Both the position numbers and the translations under genes were made by a program. From Sphingomonas oleivorans (lineage in GTDB: Bacteria; Pseudomonadota; Alphaproteobacteria; Sphingomonadales; Sphingomonadaceae): DNA of 64,000 nucleotides. The stretch is from NCBI RefSeq assembly GCF_003050615.1, contig NZ_NWBU01000010.1, forward strand, positions 1 through 64,000, given 5' to 3'. This document shows, piece by piece, positions 1-8,643 of the stretch; the stretch's first letter is position 1; every line of letters begins with the position of its first letter. The notes beneath the pieces are model-generated. The model saw only the letters and a program-made list of their open reading frames with translations, ran no database searches and was not told the DNA's origin.

Positions 1-89
1 CCACCTCCGCAAAGGGTGAATCATATTTTCAACCCGCCGGGAATCCCCAGCCCGATTCCGAGTTCAAGCTCAACGCTCTAGCCCGCCAT

Positions 90-119
90 CCTGCCTTTGC
101 CTGGCCTGCCTTTGCCTGG
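90..119. repeat. 15-bp perfect tandem duplication
   Basis: Two adjacent identical copies of CCTGCCTTTGCCTGG lie at 90-104 and 105-119, in the non-coding stretch before the terminator of the first gene. No function is evident. It is probably a simple slippage duplication, and nothing else is recognisable in positions 1-127. Confidence 0.8.
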
Positions 120-127
120 ATTGAATC

Positions 128-150
128 ACCGCGCTCAGGCTGAGCGCGGT
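128..150 (-). terminator. hairpin after the coiled-coil gene
   Basis: A perfect 10-bp stem (ACCGCGCTCA / TGAGCGCGGT) with a 3-nt loop lies about 30 nt beyond the stop codon of the minus-strand gene ending at 180. Position and symmetry fit an intrinsic-type terminator, although there is no clear U tract. Confidence 0.6.
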
Positions 151-179
151 CGGGTGGAAAGCGCTTTAGGTTTCCGGTC

Positions 180-2477
180 CTATACCCGCAGCCGCTCGAT
201 CGCCTGGGCGAGCGCGACATAGAGCTTGCCCATGTCCGACGAGAGCATCGTGACCGCGAGCGGCGAGCCGTCGCGGGTGGAGAGGATGCGGCGGAGCATC
301 GCCTCGAAATCATGGACGTAACGGTTCACTTGCTCGCGGAATTCGGCATCCTCGCCATAATGGCGCGCAATCTCCCGTGCCTCGCCTGAATCGAGCAGGC
401 GCACGGCGCGGCGGGTGAAGACGCCGCGATCGCCGCGCAGATAGGCCGCCCAGGCGCTGTCCGTCACCTCGTTTGACAGGATCTTGGCGACATCGATCGC
501 GGTGGAATTGAGCGACTCGATGAGGAGCGCCACCGTCCGCGAGAAATTCTGCTGATCGGCGCGCTCCGCCTCGTCGCGATGCTCGGCGATGCGCTGTTCG
601 ACGGCGGCGCTGGTGTCGACGATGGTCAGCATCTGCCGCATCAGCCGCTCCGACGCCTTGTTGGCGGCGTCGACCGCCCGTTCGGCGGTGGCGGCGATCG
701 CGCCCATCTGCTGGCGCGCGCGATCGGCGAGCGCCTGTTCCATCGCCTGCCCGGCCGCATCGCCGAGCATCCGCGCGGCGCCGGGAATGGCGGTGGCGAG
801 CGCCTCGCGGGCATGGTCGGATGCCTTGCCGGCCGCATCCCGGACGCGCAGCAGCGCATCGACGAGCTGGCCGCCCGCGCCATCGACCAACGCTTGCGTC
901 GCCGCGCCCGTCTCGTCGAGCAGGGCATGGAGCGCCTCGGTCTGTTCGCGCAGCGTGGACAGGCGGGCTTCGACCCCGGCGCCCAGCGCATCGACCGCCT
1001 GCGTCTGGCGCTGGATCAGCGCGTCGGCTTCGCCCAGTCGGTCGGTGGCGGCGGCGGCGAGCGTGGCGAGGCTTTCGGCCTGCGGCGCCGCGGCGGCGAT
1101 GGCCTCAAGGCTGCGTTCGGCCTGGAGACGCAGGCGCGAGAGCGAGGCGGGAATGCTGTTTTCCAGATCGCGCGCGCCGGCATCGATCGTGGCGCGCAGC
1201 GTGGCGACCCGATCGAGCAGCGTCTCGGCAGTGCTGGCGCTGCCGTCCAGCGCCCTGCCGATATTTTCGGCATGGTCGGTGAGCGCGACAATCGCCTCGG
1301 CAAGATCGGCGGTGCGTTCGGTGCCGCTATCGCCCAGCGACTCGAAGCGCTGCTCGACACGGGACAGCGCCTGATCCAGCGCCGCCAGCAGCGCGCGCGA
1401 GGCGGCGTCCTGCGCGGCGAGGCTGGCAGCGAAACCATCGATCCGCGTGCCGATCTCGTCCAGCCGGCGAGACAGGGCTTCGGCCGAATCGGCGCCGGCG
1501 CGATCCAGCGCGGCGCGGCTCTGCTCGACCATGGCGGAGAGCGCGGCGCTCTGCGCGGCGATGCCGCGACGCGTCTCCTCCACAGCCTGGGTGGCGCCGA
1601 GCAGCGCATTGTCGACAGTGCGCGCCATGTCGGCGGAGGCATCCTCCAGCCGGCGGCCGGCGGCAGCGCCGCCACCCTCGATCCGGGCGAGATGCGTGCC
1701 AAGTCGTTCGGCGGCGTCGGTGGTGCGATCCTCGGCGGCCTGCGCAGCGGTGACGAGCGCGGCGAGCTGCGCTTCGAGCGCCTGGGCGCGGGCCTCGGCG
1801 CCGGCACCCGATGCCTTGAGCAGATCCGCCATGGATCGGGTGCGGGCATCGACCTCGGGCAGATCGGTGAGCAATATGCCGAGATCGGCGCGCGCGGCGG
1901 CGGTTGTGCCTTCCAGCAGCTCGGCATGACGGACAAAGGCGGCGGTCTCGCCGCGCAGATCCTCGCCGATTCGCGCAAAACGGGCGACCGTCTCGTCGCC
2001 GAGCGCGAGGAAGCGGCTGCTCTCGTTTTCGAGCGCAGCGCGGCTCTGCTCGATCCGGCGGGAGAGGATGACCAACGCCTGCGCCAGATTCTGCGAATCG
2101 GCGCGCATCGCGCGGGCTACCCGCGCATAGCGGCTGAGTTCGCCCCGGCCGTTGCGCGTGACGATCAGCCAGCCCAAGGCGAGGAGGCCGAGTGGGCCGC
2201 TCGCAAGCCCGATCCAGCTTATCAGTCGCAGCGGGCTGAGCGAAGCGACGGAGGCCGCCTCCGCCACGCCCCAGGCGACCAGCCCGATCCAAAGAAAGGC
2301 GGCGGCGAGAAACAGCGCGGCGGGAAGCCGGCGCTCCAGCGGCGAGGGTTCGGGCTCGGGCGCGCGATCGGCGAAATCATAATAGCCGGGATCGTCCGCC
2401 ACCTTTTGCGTGACGTCCTGTTCCTCCGGCGCGTGCTCGTCGCGCCAGGGCTCGATCGAATGCGCCCCTGCTGCCAT
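180..2477 (-). CDS. membrane-anchored coiled-coil protein, function unknown
   Basis: This 765-residue protein has a short acidic cytosolic N-terminus (about 1-50), two hydrophobic segments at roughly 52-72 and 85-106, then more than 550 residues of Ala/Glu/Arg/Leu-rich helix with heptad character, and a more globular, conserved-looking last 130 residues ending ALAQAIERLRV. The architecture resembles proteins of the cell envelope or of chromosome and division organisation that span the inner membrane and extend a long coiled coil, but I recognise no named family. The gene is divergent from the membrane protein at 2585, with 107 bp between them, so the two may share regulation. The opposite strand carries a long open frame (579-2603), which is a GC-rich shadow. 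The gene itself is secure; the function is not known. Confidence 0.8.
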   Translation of the reverse strand: MAAGAHSIEPWRDEHAPEEQDVTQKVADDPGYYDFADRAPEPEPSPLERRLPAALFLAAAFLWIGLVAWGVAEAASVASLSPLRLISWIGLASGPLGLLALGWLIVTRNGRGELSRYARVARAMRADSQNLAQALVILSRRIEQSRAALENESSRFLALGDETVARFARIGEDLRGETAAFVRHAELLEGTTAAARADLGILLTDLPEVDARTRSMADLLKASGAGAEARAQALEAQLAALVTAAQAAEDRTTDAAERLGTHLARIEGGGAAAGRRLEDASADMARTVDNALLGATQAVEETRRGIAAQSAALSAMVEQSRAALDRAGADSAEALSRRLDEIGTRIDGFAASLAAQDAASRALLAALDQALSRVEQRFESLGDSGTERTADLAEAIVALTDHAENIGRALDGSASTAETLLDRVATLRATIDAGARDLENSIPASLSRLRLQAERSLEAIAAAAPQAESLATLAAAATDRLGEADALIQRQTQAVDALGAGVEARLSTLREQTEALHALLDETGAATQALVDGAGGQLVDALLRVRDAAGKASDHAREALATAIPGAARMLGDAAGQAMEQALADRARQQMGAIAATAERAVDAANKASERLMRQMLTIVDTSAAVEQRIAEHRDEAERADQQNFSRTVALLIESLNSTAIDVAKILSNEVTDSAWAAYLRGDRGVFTRRAVRLLDSGEAREIARHYGEDAEFREQVNRYVHDFEAMLRRILSTRDGSPLAVTMLSSDMGKLYVALAQAIERLRV

Positions 2478-2584
2478 GGACGGAGCTTATCATCTTTGCG
2501 GCCGGGCGGAAGGGGAGGATGCGTAGGGCCTTGCATCGTCCATCGCAGCGCCTATCCGCTTGATCTCATGACAGGGAGGCAAAT

Positions 2585-3793
2585 GTGGCGCTCGCCGCGC
2601 TGATCGCCGCATATGAACCGGCCGAGGATGGCGAAACGCTGCGCGCGACAGCGCCGCTGGCAGGTGCCACCGTGGTCGAGCATCAGGCGCGTCGCGCGGT
2701 GCGGGCGGGCGCGCGTCACCTGATCCTGCTCGTCGAGCGGCTGCCGGCGGGGCTCGCGCTCGCGCTCGATCGGCTGCGGCGGGACGGGATCGCGATCGAA
2801 TTCGCGCCGACCATCGCGGACGCGGCCGATCGGGTGCATCCCGACGAGCGGCTGCTGCTGATCGCGGATGGCTGCATGGCGGATCAGGCGGCGCTCGACC
2901 GGGTGGCGGCGGCGCAGGTGCCCGCGCTGCTGACGGTCGCCGACGGCAGCGGGCGCGACGCCTATGAGCGGATCGACGGCAGGGTGCGCTGGGGCGGCGT
3001 CGCGCTGCTGGACGGGACGCGGCTGCGCGATACGGCGGCGATGCTCGGCGAATGGGATCCGCTTTCCACGCTGCTGCGTCGTGCGGTGCAGGAAGGCGCC
3101 GCGCGGGTCGCCGCGCAGGAGGAGGGGGCGGAGGGCCTGCCGATCTTCGCGCATGGTTCGGCGGGCGTCGGCGCGATTGAGAAGCGGCTGCTGTCGGGAA
3201 CACGGGGGCTGGCGCGCGACTGGCCGGGGCGCTTCCTTTTCCCCTGGATCGAGGATCCGGCGCTGGGGCCGATCTTCCGCCGGCTGCTCGATCCCTTCTG
3301 GCTGGCGGCGGCGGCGGCGCTGCTGGCGCTGATCGCGGTGCCGGTGGCGGTCCATTCGGGCGGGCTGGCGCTGACCCTGCTGCTGCTTTCCGGGCCGGTC
3401 GCGTCGATCGCCGGGCGGCTGGCGCTGATCCGCGCGGCGGCGGTGCGCCATGGCGAAAGGCTGGAGCAGCTCCGCCGCATCGCCGCGGCATTGGCGCTCA
3501 TGGCGTCCACCTCGGCCGTGGCGGCGGCGGGCGGATGGGGCTGGTGGCTGGTGACGGCGGCGATATTGGCCGGCATGGCGGCGCTGACGGTGGAGCGGCG
3601 CATCGCCGCCCGGCTGACGGAATGGCCCGGCTCGCCCTGGTTTGCCTCGACGGACGGGCTGATCTGGGCTTTCCTGCCCTTCGCCTTGCTCGGCCAGTGG
3701 GGCATGGGCCTGGCTGCGCTGGCCTTCTATGCCCTCGCCTCCTTCGCCTATGTCCAATGGCGGCTGGCGCGGCATGTGCGCCTGGCCGGATAG
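2585..3793 (+). CDS. membrane protein with nucleotidyltransferase-like N-terminal domain
   Basis: The start is GTG at 2585, preceded by GGGAGG at 2574-2579 with 5-nt spacing. The protein has 402 residues. The first ~200 residues have the alternating beta-alpha rhythm of a Rossmann-like sugar or alcohol nucleotidyltransferase (ALIAAYEPAEDGETLRATAP at the N-terminus, then LIADGCMADQAAL), but the glycine-rich nucleotide-binding loop and a clear metal Asp pair are not convincing. The C-terminal half has about five membrane segments (roughly 235-260, 268-285, 300-325, 355-375, 378-395). The order soluble nucleotidyltransferase plus membrane domain recalls fused CDP-alcohol synthesis enzymes, but no CDP-alcohol phosphotransferase signature is visible, so it may be a degenerate relative. 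Catalytic activity is unproven. Confidence 0.72.
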   Translation: MALAALIAAYEPAEDGETLRATAPLAGATVVEHQARRAVRAGARHLILLVERLPAGLALALDRLRRDGIAIEFAPTIADAADRVHPDERLLLIADGCMADQAALDRVAAAQVPALLTVADGSGRDAYERIDGRVRWGGVALLDGTRLRDTAAMLGEWDPLSTLLRRAVQEGAARVAAQEEGAEGLPIFAHGSAGVGAIEKRLLSGTRGLARDWPGRFLFPWIEDPALGPIFRRLLDPFWLAAAAALLALIAVPVAVHSGGLALTLLLLSGPVASIAGRLALIRAAAVRHGERLEQLRRIAAALALMASTSAVAAAGGWGWWLVTAAILAGMAALTVERRIAARLTEWPGSPWFASTDGLIWAFLPFALLGQWGMGLAALAFYALASFAYVQWRLARHVRLAG

Positions 3794-3812
3794 CCGGCCC
3801 TGACGCTGCCGT

Positions 3813-4247
3813 TCAGGGCGAGAAGCGGGCCGGGCGGAGCGAGAGGGGGACGGGCTCGTCCAGCCTTTTCCAGCCGAGCCCGCGAATCACGTCATTGCAC
3901 TGGATCGCGCGACGGCCTTTCGCCAGATCGAGCGACCAGGTGATATGATAGGTGCCACCATCGGGCCGATCGGTCATGCCGCCGATCCGGACGATCATGG
4001 TCTGCACGCCCGCGCCATCGTCGCTCTCGCCGACGATCTCGCCTTCCTGCTCGTCGGGAAGGGGCGTGTGCCCGCTTGTATTGGCCGCGAGCGTGACATG
4101 ATCGGCAACGATATCGGGATAGGCCGGGGGAAAGCGCGCGAGCAGAGCCACGCGCTCGGCGGGGTCGAGCGCCCAGCCGATCACATGGCTGCCTATGGAC
4201 TGCACGGCCCAGCGATAGGCTTCGGGCGCGGAAAGCCTCTTTTCCAT
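3813..4247 (-). CDS. conserved hypothetical protein, 144 aa
   Basis: This small soluble protein starts at ATG 4247, with GGAGAAGG about 10 nt upstream on its strand. There is no signal peptide or membrane segment. The N-terminus (MEKRLSAPEAYRWAVQSIG) and the Trp-containing end suggest a compact alpha/beta fold, but I recognise no family. It lies 67 bp downstream of the cytochrome b561-YceI gene on the same strand and is probably co-transcribed with it. The reading frame stays open further upstream across the neighbour, but that extension is composition-driven and lacks a start. Confidence 0.65.
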   Translation of the reverse strand: MEKRLSAPEAYRWAVQSIGSHVIGWALDPAERVALLARFPPAYPDIVADHVTLAANTSGHTPLPDEQEGEIVGESDDGAGVQTMIVRIGGMTDRPDGGTYHITWSLDLAKGRRAIQCNDVIRGLGWKRLDEPVPLSLRPARFSP

Positions 4248-4314
4248 CAGCGCGTCCTTCTCCGCTGTCCCGACAAACGGCAGGGATTGCCGCGCGGTTC
4301 CGGGGGACGACGCG

Positions 4315-5625
4315 CTACTTCTTGCGGATCGCGCTGAGCTGAACGGTGACGGAAACCGCGTCGGCGACCTCGTCCGTCGCCGTCCATTGGCCTTGGCCGA
4401 CGCCGAAGGCGGTGCGGCTGAGTGTCGCCGTGCCCGATATCTTCGCCTTGTCCCCATCGATCCTGAGCGTGAAGGGCAAGGTGAGGGGGCGCGAGGTGTC
4501 GCGGATGGAGAGCATTCCCCGTGTCTCGTAACGGTCCCCGCCCAGCGCGCGGAATTTGGTCGCGGTGAAGCGCGACCGGGGATGGGCGGCGCTGTCGAAC
4601 CAGTCGCCTCCGGGCAGCGCGCCGGCCGCATTATCGTCGCTCGCGGTGACCGAACCCATGTCGATCCGCACGGTGACGGCGGATCGGTCGAGCGCATCGG
4701 GATCGAAACGGATGTCCGCATCCCATTTGCCGAACCCGCCCTCGACCGCCGCGCCGTTCCAGCTCGCGCGGAAGCCGAGCGAGGAGGCGGCTTTGTCGAC
4801 GATCCATTCGGAGGGTTCGGCCGGCTTTTCGGTGGATTCGGCGGCGGCGGTCTTGGGGGCCGGGATTGTTTCGGGTTGAGGTGCGGGAACCGAAGCCGCC
4901 GACTGGGCGAGGGGCTTGGCCATGGCCGGCTCGGCAGGCGCAGGGGCGGCCTGGACGGATGCCGCCTGTCGTGCCGCAAACCAGGGATAGCTGCTCGTCA
5001 GCCCCGCGATCAGGAGCAGTATAAGCCCGATCGCGCCGAGCCTCGCGTCCAGCAACGTCGCTGTCGCACGCCCCGGCAGCATCCGCCCGAGTTCCCCGTC
5101 GCGATCGATAATATGATGCTTCAGCGCCCCTGCCACATGCAGGACGATCAGCAGATAGGCGAGATAGGCGAGGCTTTCATGGCCGAATTCCGCCAGTTCA
5201 TTGGCCGAGGCGGCGCTGGCGGCGGGCACGGGGATGTGCGGCCAGGGGATGGTGCCGTAGAGCAAGGTCGCGATCCGCGTCGGGCTGGTCGAGACCAATA
5301 GCCAGCCGGTGAGCGGCAGCCCCAGCATCAGCAGGTAGAAGCCATGATGGACGATGTGTGCCAGCGTCCGTTCCCATCGCGCGAGGTGGGCGGAGAGCGG
5401 CGGCGGACGATGCGTCAGCCGCCAGCCGATGCGGATCAGCGTCAGCAGCAGGACGGTGATGCCGATCGATTTGTGAAGCTGGAAAATCGCATAGCGGACG
5501 GCGCCGGGCGAGCCTTCCATGCGCCAGGCGAGCAGGATATTCGCCAGGATCAGCGCGGCGATCAGCCAGTGGAGCAGCTTGGCGACACCGGAATAGCGGG
5601 CGCTCGTCTCGATCCGTTGATACAT
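4315..5625 (-). CDS. cytochrome b561 - YceI fusion protein
   Basis: The protein has 436 residues. Residues ~10-215 form a cytochrome b561-type four-helix membrane domain with the expected haem-ligand histidines (AKLLHWLIAAL, FQLHKSIGIT, LIVLHVAGALKHH). A Pro/Ala-rich linker (~225-270) leads to a periplasmic YceI lipocalin-like domain (~272-434, starting EWIVDKAASSLGF, with GGDWFDSAAHPRSRF). The b561 part would pass electrons between the quinone pool and a periplasmic acceptor; YceI domains bind polyisoprenoid or quinone-like lipids. Fusing the two suggests that the carrier is presented directly to the haem domain. Such fusions are known in proteobacteria. The start ATG at 5625 is followed by MYQRIETSARYSG, which is typical of b561. 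Confidence 0.9.
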   Translation of the reverse strand: MYQRIETSARYSGVAKLLHWLIAALILANILLAWRMEGSPGAVRYAIFQLHKSIGITVLLLTLIRIGWRLTHRPPPLSAHLARWERTLAHIVHHGFYLLMLGLPLTGWLLVSTSPTRIATLLYGTIPWPHIPVPAASAASANELAEFGHESLAYLAYLLIVLHVAGALKHHIIDRDGELGRMLPGRATATLLDARLGAIGLILLLIAGLTSSYPWFAARQAASVQAAPAPAEPAMAKPLAQSAASVPAPQPETIPAPKTAAAESTEKPAEPSEWIVDKAASSLGFRASWNGAAVEGGFGKWDADIRFDPDALDRSAVTVRIDMGSVTASDDNAAGALPGGDWFDSAAHPRSRFTATKFRALGGDRYETRGMLSIRDTSRPLTLPFTLRIDGDKAKISGTATLSRTAFGVGQGQWTATDEVADAVSVTVQLSAIRKK

Positions 5626-5869
5626 TGGACGTCGGGGCTCCTTCTGGCGACGCGATCGTTTCGGTTCTTATATGGTCTGGGAGAAGCCGGGAGGAAGAGG
5701 CCGGTTGTCACTCTTTCCGTGCGGCCCGCCCACAAAAACTAACGATCGTGAAGGCGGATTCCCGGGCGCCGTCCTAACCCGGCGTTCGTGCCTCCTGCCC
5801 GGCGTCATCATGTCGACAACCGCATCGTCATCGCGCCCTCGAGGCCGATCGAACGAGGAGATCCAAGCC

Positions 5870-6658
5870 ATGATCCGCAAGGATAAACCGGATGGGACCG
5901 TCCGCACGAGCGGCGGCCAACCCTTTCCCACAAGCGAGCCTCCGGGACGGATTCCGGCGGCGGGCAGCGCGCCCGATACCGGGCCCGGGGACCGCGACCA
6001 GGGTGAGCAGCAGATACCCGATCCGTCACTCAGGGTCTTTTTCGATCCGACCTTCATCGATCCGGTGCGCCTCAACCGGATTGTCGCGCGCAATTGGTGG
6101 GCGGTCGCGCTGCGCGGGGCGAGCGCGATCGTCCTGGGGCTTCTGGCAGTGCTGTGGCCGTCGATCACGCTGATGACGCTGGTGATGATCTTCGCCGTCT
6201 ACTGCACCGTCGACGGCATATTGTCGATCATGCTGGCCGTCCGCGGCGCACGGCGGCGCGAGCGCTGGGGATTGCTGCTGCTGAACGGAATCGTTGCGCT
6301 GGCGGCGGCTGCGGTCGCGATATTCTATCCGCTGTTGACGATGTTCGCCTTCGTCCTGATTCTGGCGGCCTGGGCGCTGATCACGGGTGTGCTGACGATC
6401 GCGGCGGCGATCCGCCTGAAGCAGACGCATGGCCGGATATGGATGATCGCCGGCGGCGCGGTCGCCATATTGCTCGGATTGATCCTCCTCCTTTCGCCGC
6501 CGCTCGGCCTGTTGACGATCACCTGGCTGATCGGCCTCCAGGCGACGTTGGCCGGCGTCATGCTGCTCGGCCTGGCCTATCGGCTGCGCCTGCGCAGCCA
6601 GGAGCAGGAGCCGCCGCTGGAGGCGCCCCCGAGCCGGCCAGCGACCCACATATTATGA
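5870..6658 (+). CDS. HdeD-like (DUF308) membrane protein
   Basis: The protein has about 262 residues: a hydrophilic, Pro/Gly-rich N-terminal ~70 residues, then six membrane helices in three similar pairs, the arrangement of the HdeD/DUF308 acid-resistance family (for example AVALRGASAIVLGLLAVLWP and IAGGAVAILLGLILLLSPP). The start chosen is ATG 5870 because GAGGAG at 5855-5860 precedes it with 9-nt spacing; an in-frame ATG at 5810 has no ribosome binding site. HdeD proteins are linked to acid and general stress. The gene converges with a PRC-barrel gene and shares a terminator hairpin with it. Confidence 0.85.
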   Translation: MIRKDKPDGTVRTSGGQPFPTSEPPGRIPAAGSAPDTGPGDRDQGEQQIPDPSLRVFFDPTFIDPVRLNRIVARNWWAVALRGASAIVLGLLAVLWPSITLMTLVMIFAVYCTVDGILSIMLAVRGARRRERWGLLLLNGIVALAAAAVAIFYPLLTMFAFVLILAAWALITGVLTIAAAIRLKQTHGRIWMIAGGAVAILLGLILLLSPPLGLLTITWLIGLQATLAGVMLLGLAYRLRLRSQEQEPPLEAPPSRPATHIL

Positions 6659-6663
6659 GCGCC

Positions 6664-6706
6664 GGAACGAGGCCCTGTCCGGTCGTGCCGGCCAAGGCCT
6701 CGTTCC
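6664..6706. terminator. bidirectional terminator between convergent genes
   Basis: GGAACGAGGCC at 6664-6674 pairs perfectly with GGCCTCGTTCC at 6696-6706. The 11-bp stem sits in the 55-bp gap between the HdeD-like gene and the PRC-barrel gene, which end facing each other. That position fits a shared terminator. Confidence 0.7.
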
Positions 6707-6713
6707 TGTCGGA

Positions 6714-7151
6714 TCAACGATAGCGGAATTCGGGGAGCTTGCGGAGCGCGGCATCGGTCGCGCCCGGAAACACGATCGAGTCGGGCGTCACCTGAAGGCT
6801 CGAATAGGGTATTGCTACCTTGCGATCGCCGAGGCCGAGGAAGCCGCCGACGGAGATGATTGCGAACAGCACCTTGTCGCGCCCGATGACAAGATCATCG
6901 ATCCGCCCGATCGTCTCGCGGCCATTGCTGACTGGCCGGCCGATCAGCTCGCTCGTCCGATAGCCGAGCGCCACCGTCTGCACGTCGACCACGGTGATCG
7001 CCACGGGCTCTTGCGCCGTCGCGACCGAACCGATGCCCGCCAGCATGGGCGCCAGTGCCGAAATAAAGGCGATTCCAGACCAGCGGCGCAGTCGGCCCCG
7101 GCCCTCGCGCGCGGGACGTGCGCGATGATCGAATAGTTCAAGGGGCTTCAT
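6714..7151 (-). CDS. exported PRC-barrel domain protein
   Basis: The protein has 145 residues from ATG 7151, preceded by GAAGGAGAGAG. Residues ~20-47 carry a basic stretch and a hydrophobic segment ending VATAQ, consistent with a signal peptide or anchor. Residues ~50-143 are a PRC-barrel beta fold (ELIGRPVSNGRETIGRIDDL, then VPYSSL-like IPYSSLQ). Alphaproteobacterial exported PRC-barrel proteins of this type are common, often stress-linked, and of unclear role. The frame is open further upstream but without a binding site. Confidence 0.85.
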   Translation of the reverse strand: MKPLELFDHRARPAREGRGRLRRWSGIAFISALAPMLAGIGSVATAQEPVAITVVDVQTVALGYRTSELIGRPVSNGRETIGRIDDLVIGRDKVLFAIISVGGFLGLGDRKVAIPYSSLQVTPDSIVFPGATDAALRKLPEFRYR

Positions 7152-7213
7152 GATCTCTCTCCTTCGCAGGCTTTTTTGAGGCGTGCGAACATGGCGCGGA
7201 TCGGACGGGCGCG

Positions 7214-7231
7214 ACATGATGTGGATCATGT
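7214..7231. promoter_or_regulatory. inverted repeat upstream of the PRC-barrel gene
   Basis: ACATGAT-GTGG-ATCATGT is a perfect 7-bp inverted repeat with a 4-nt spacer, about 65 bp upstream of the PRC-barrel start. The symmetry and position suit a dimeric regulator site. The regulator is unknown, and chance cannot be excluded for arms this short. Confidence 0.3.
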
Positions 7232-7291
7232 TCCGAGTCGGTTTCTTCCGGAGACCCGACCCGGTGTCAGGATAGCGGATCAGACGCCGGA

Positions 7292-8230
7292 TCAGACAGG
7301 CGTGACGAGCGCCTCGCCCGCAAAGAAGGCGGCCAGATTGGCGAGCAGCAGATCGGCCATGGCGATGCGCGTTTCCCGTGTGGCGCTGCCCTGGTGCGGC
7401 TGGAGGACGACCGTGTCGAGGCTCCATAGCTCGTGCGTCATTCTGGGCTCGTCGGCGAAGACGTCGAGCGCGGCACCGGCGATGCGGCTCTCGCGCAGCG
7501 CCGCGACGAGCGCCTCCTCGTCCACTGCGGCGCCGCGGGCGATGTTGACGAACAGGCCATCCGGGCCGAGTGCATCAAGCACCGCCTGGTCGACGATCGG
7601 CGGCTCGCCCGCCTTGCTCGAGGCGGCGAGGATGAGCGTATCGACCGCTTCGGCCAATCCGACCGCACTGTCATGATAATGATAGTTACTCGCCGGCAGG
7701 GGGCGGCGATTATGATAGGCGATCTCGCCTGCGAGCGGGCGCAGGCGCTTGGCGATGGCGGAGCCGATCTGTCCCAGCCCGATGATGCCGTAGCGGCGGC
7801 CAGTCGCGCTGCGGCCGAGCGGAACGGGCATGCCGGCCTCCCACCGGCCGGCGCGCACATGGCGGTCATTGGCCGCGATCCGGCGGGACAGCGCCAGCAC
7901 GAGCGCGAGCGCCATGTCCGCGACATCGTCGGTCAGCACGTCCGGCGTGGTGGTGACGGCGATGCCGCGCGCACGGGCATGAGCGAGATCGATCCGGTCG
8001 AGCCCGACGCCATGGACGGCGATGAGCCCGAGCGCGGGCAGGGCATCGATCAGCGCGTTGCTCGCTCCCTTGGCGCCTGAGGTGACGAGCGCGCGGATGC
8101 GTGGTGCGATCTCGGCGAGAAGCGCCTCGGGCTGGTCTGCTTCGGAGAGGCGATGGACTTCATAGCCTTCGGTCAGGCCCTGATCGAGCCAGGGCGAGGA
8201 GTCTGCGACGAGCAGGATTTCAGGGCGCAT
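7292..8230 (-). CDS. D-isomer-specific 2-hydroxyacid dehydrogenase
   Basis: This 312-residue protein has the split substrate domain and a central NAD(P)-binding Rossmann motif, GLGQIGSAIAKRL, at about 151-163. The catalytic triad is visible in order: Arg in NIARGAAVDEEALV, Glu in DVFADEPRM, His in PHQGSAT. The family reduces or oxidises 2-keto and 2-hydroxy acids; the length and motif spacing are closest to glyoxylate/hydroxypyruvate reductases. It appears to be a single gene, and the substrate is not deducible here. Confidence 0.92.
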   Translation of the reverse strand: MRPEILLVADSSPWLDQGLTEGYEVHRLSEADQPEALLAEIAPRIRALVTSGAKGASNALIDALPALGLIAVHGVGLDRIDLAHARARGIAVTTTPDVLTDDVADMALALVLALSRRIAANDRHVRAGRWEAGMPVPLGRSATGRRYGIIGLGQIGSAIAKRLRPLAGEIAYHNRRPLPASNYHYHDSAVGLAEAVDTLILAASSKAGEPPIVDQAVLDALGPDGLFVNIARGAAVDEEALVAALRESRIAGAALDVFADEPRMTHELWSLDTVVLQPHQGSATRETRIAMADLLLANLAAFFAGEALVTPV

Positions 8231-8394
8231 CGACGATTTTTCTCTCTTCCGTCAGGGCCGATCGCCGGCGGGATGGGGAGGGGAGCCGGCGCGGCGTCAC
8301 TCCCTTAGGGCAGCTTCGCCGCGAATTGAACCGCGCTTGCGGATACCGCGGAGGTTGACATCCGCCGCCACCTTGCGCAAAGCGCGGCACCTCC

Positions 8395-8468
8395 GGCCCG
8401 ATGGCGGAGTGGTTACGCAGAGGACTGCAAATCCTTGCACGCCGGTTCGATTCCGGCTCGGGCCTCCA
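8395..8468 (+). tRNA. tRNA-Cys (GCA)
   Basis: The acceptor stem GGCCCGA (8395-8401) pairs with TCGGGCC (8458-8464); the discriminator T and an encoded CCA follow. The anticodon stem GAGGA/TCCTT encloses the loop CTGCAAA with anticodon GCA at 8427-8429. The T arm GCCGG-TTCGATT-CCGGC is perfect. This 74-nt gene is tRNA-Cys. Confidence 0.95.
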
Positions 8469-8643
8469 CTCTCTTCATTCATGTCTGTCTCTCGGCATCT
8501 GCCTGTTGCGCATAAGCGGTCGTCCGCTTGTGCAATGAGCGACATGCTGGCCAGGTGGACAAGGCTTGACGAGGTGACACGCCCTTTGATTCAAGGCTGC
8601 GCCTCTGGGGGCGCCGGGCAAATGGATGCAGGAGCGGAATGGG

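Noticed and set aside
579-2603. 674-codon open frame opposite the coiled-coil gene
   Set aside because: Arg/Gly/Ala-rich shadow of the minus-strand coding sequence with no family features; the minus strand gives a coherent membrane and coiled-coil protein.
8297-8545. Short minus frame over tRNA-Cys
   Set aside because: It is the conceptual translation of a tRNA gene and flanks; the tRNA structure is complete.
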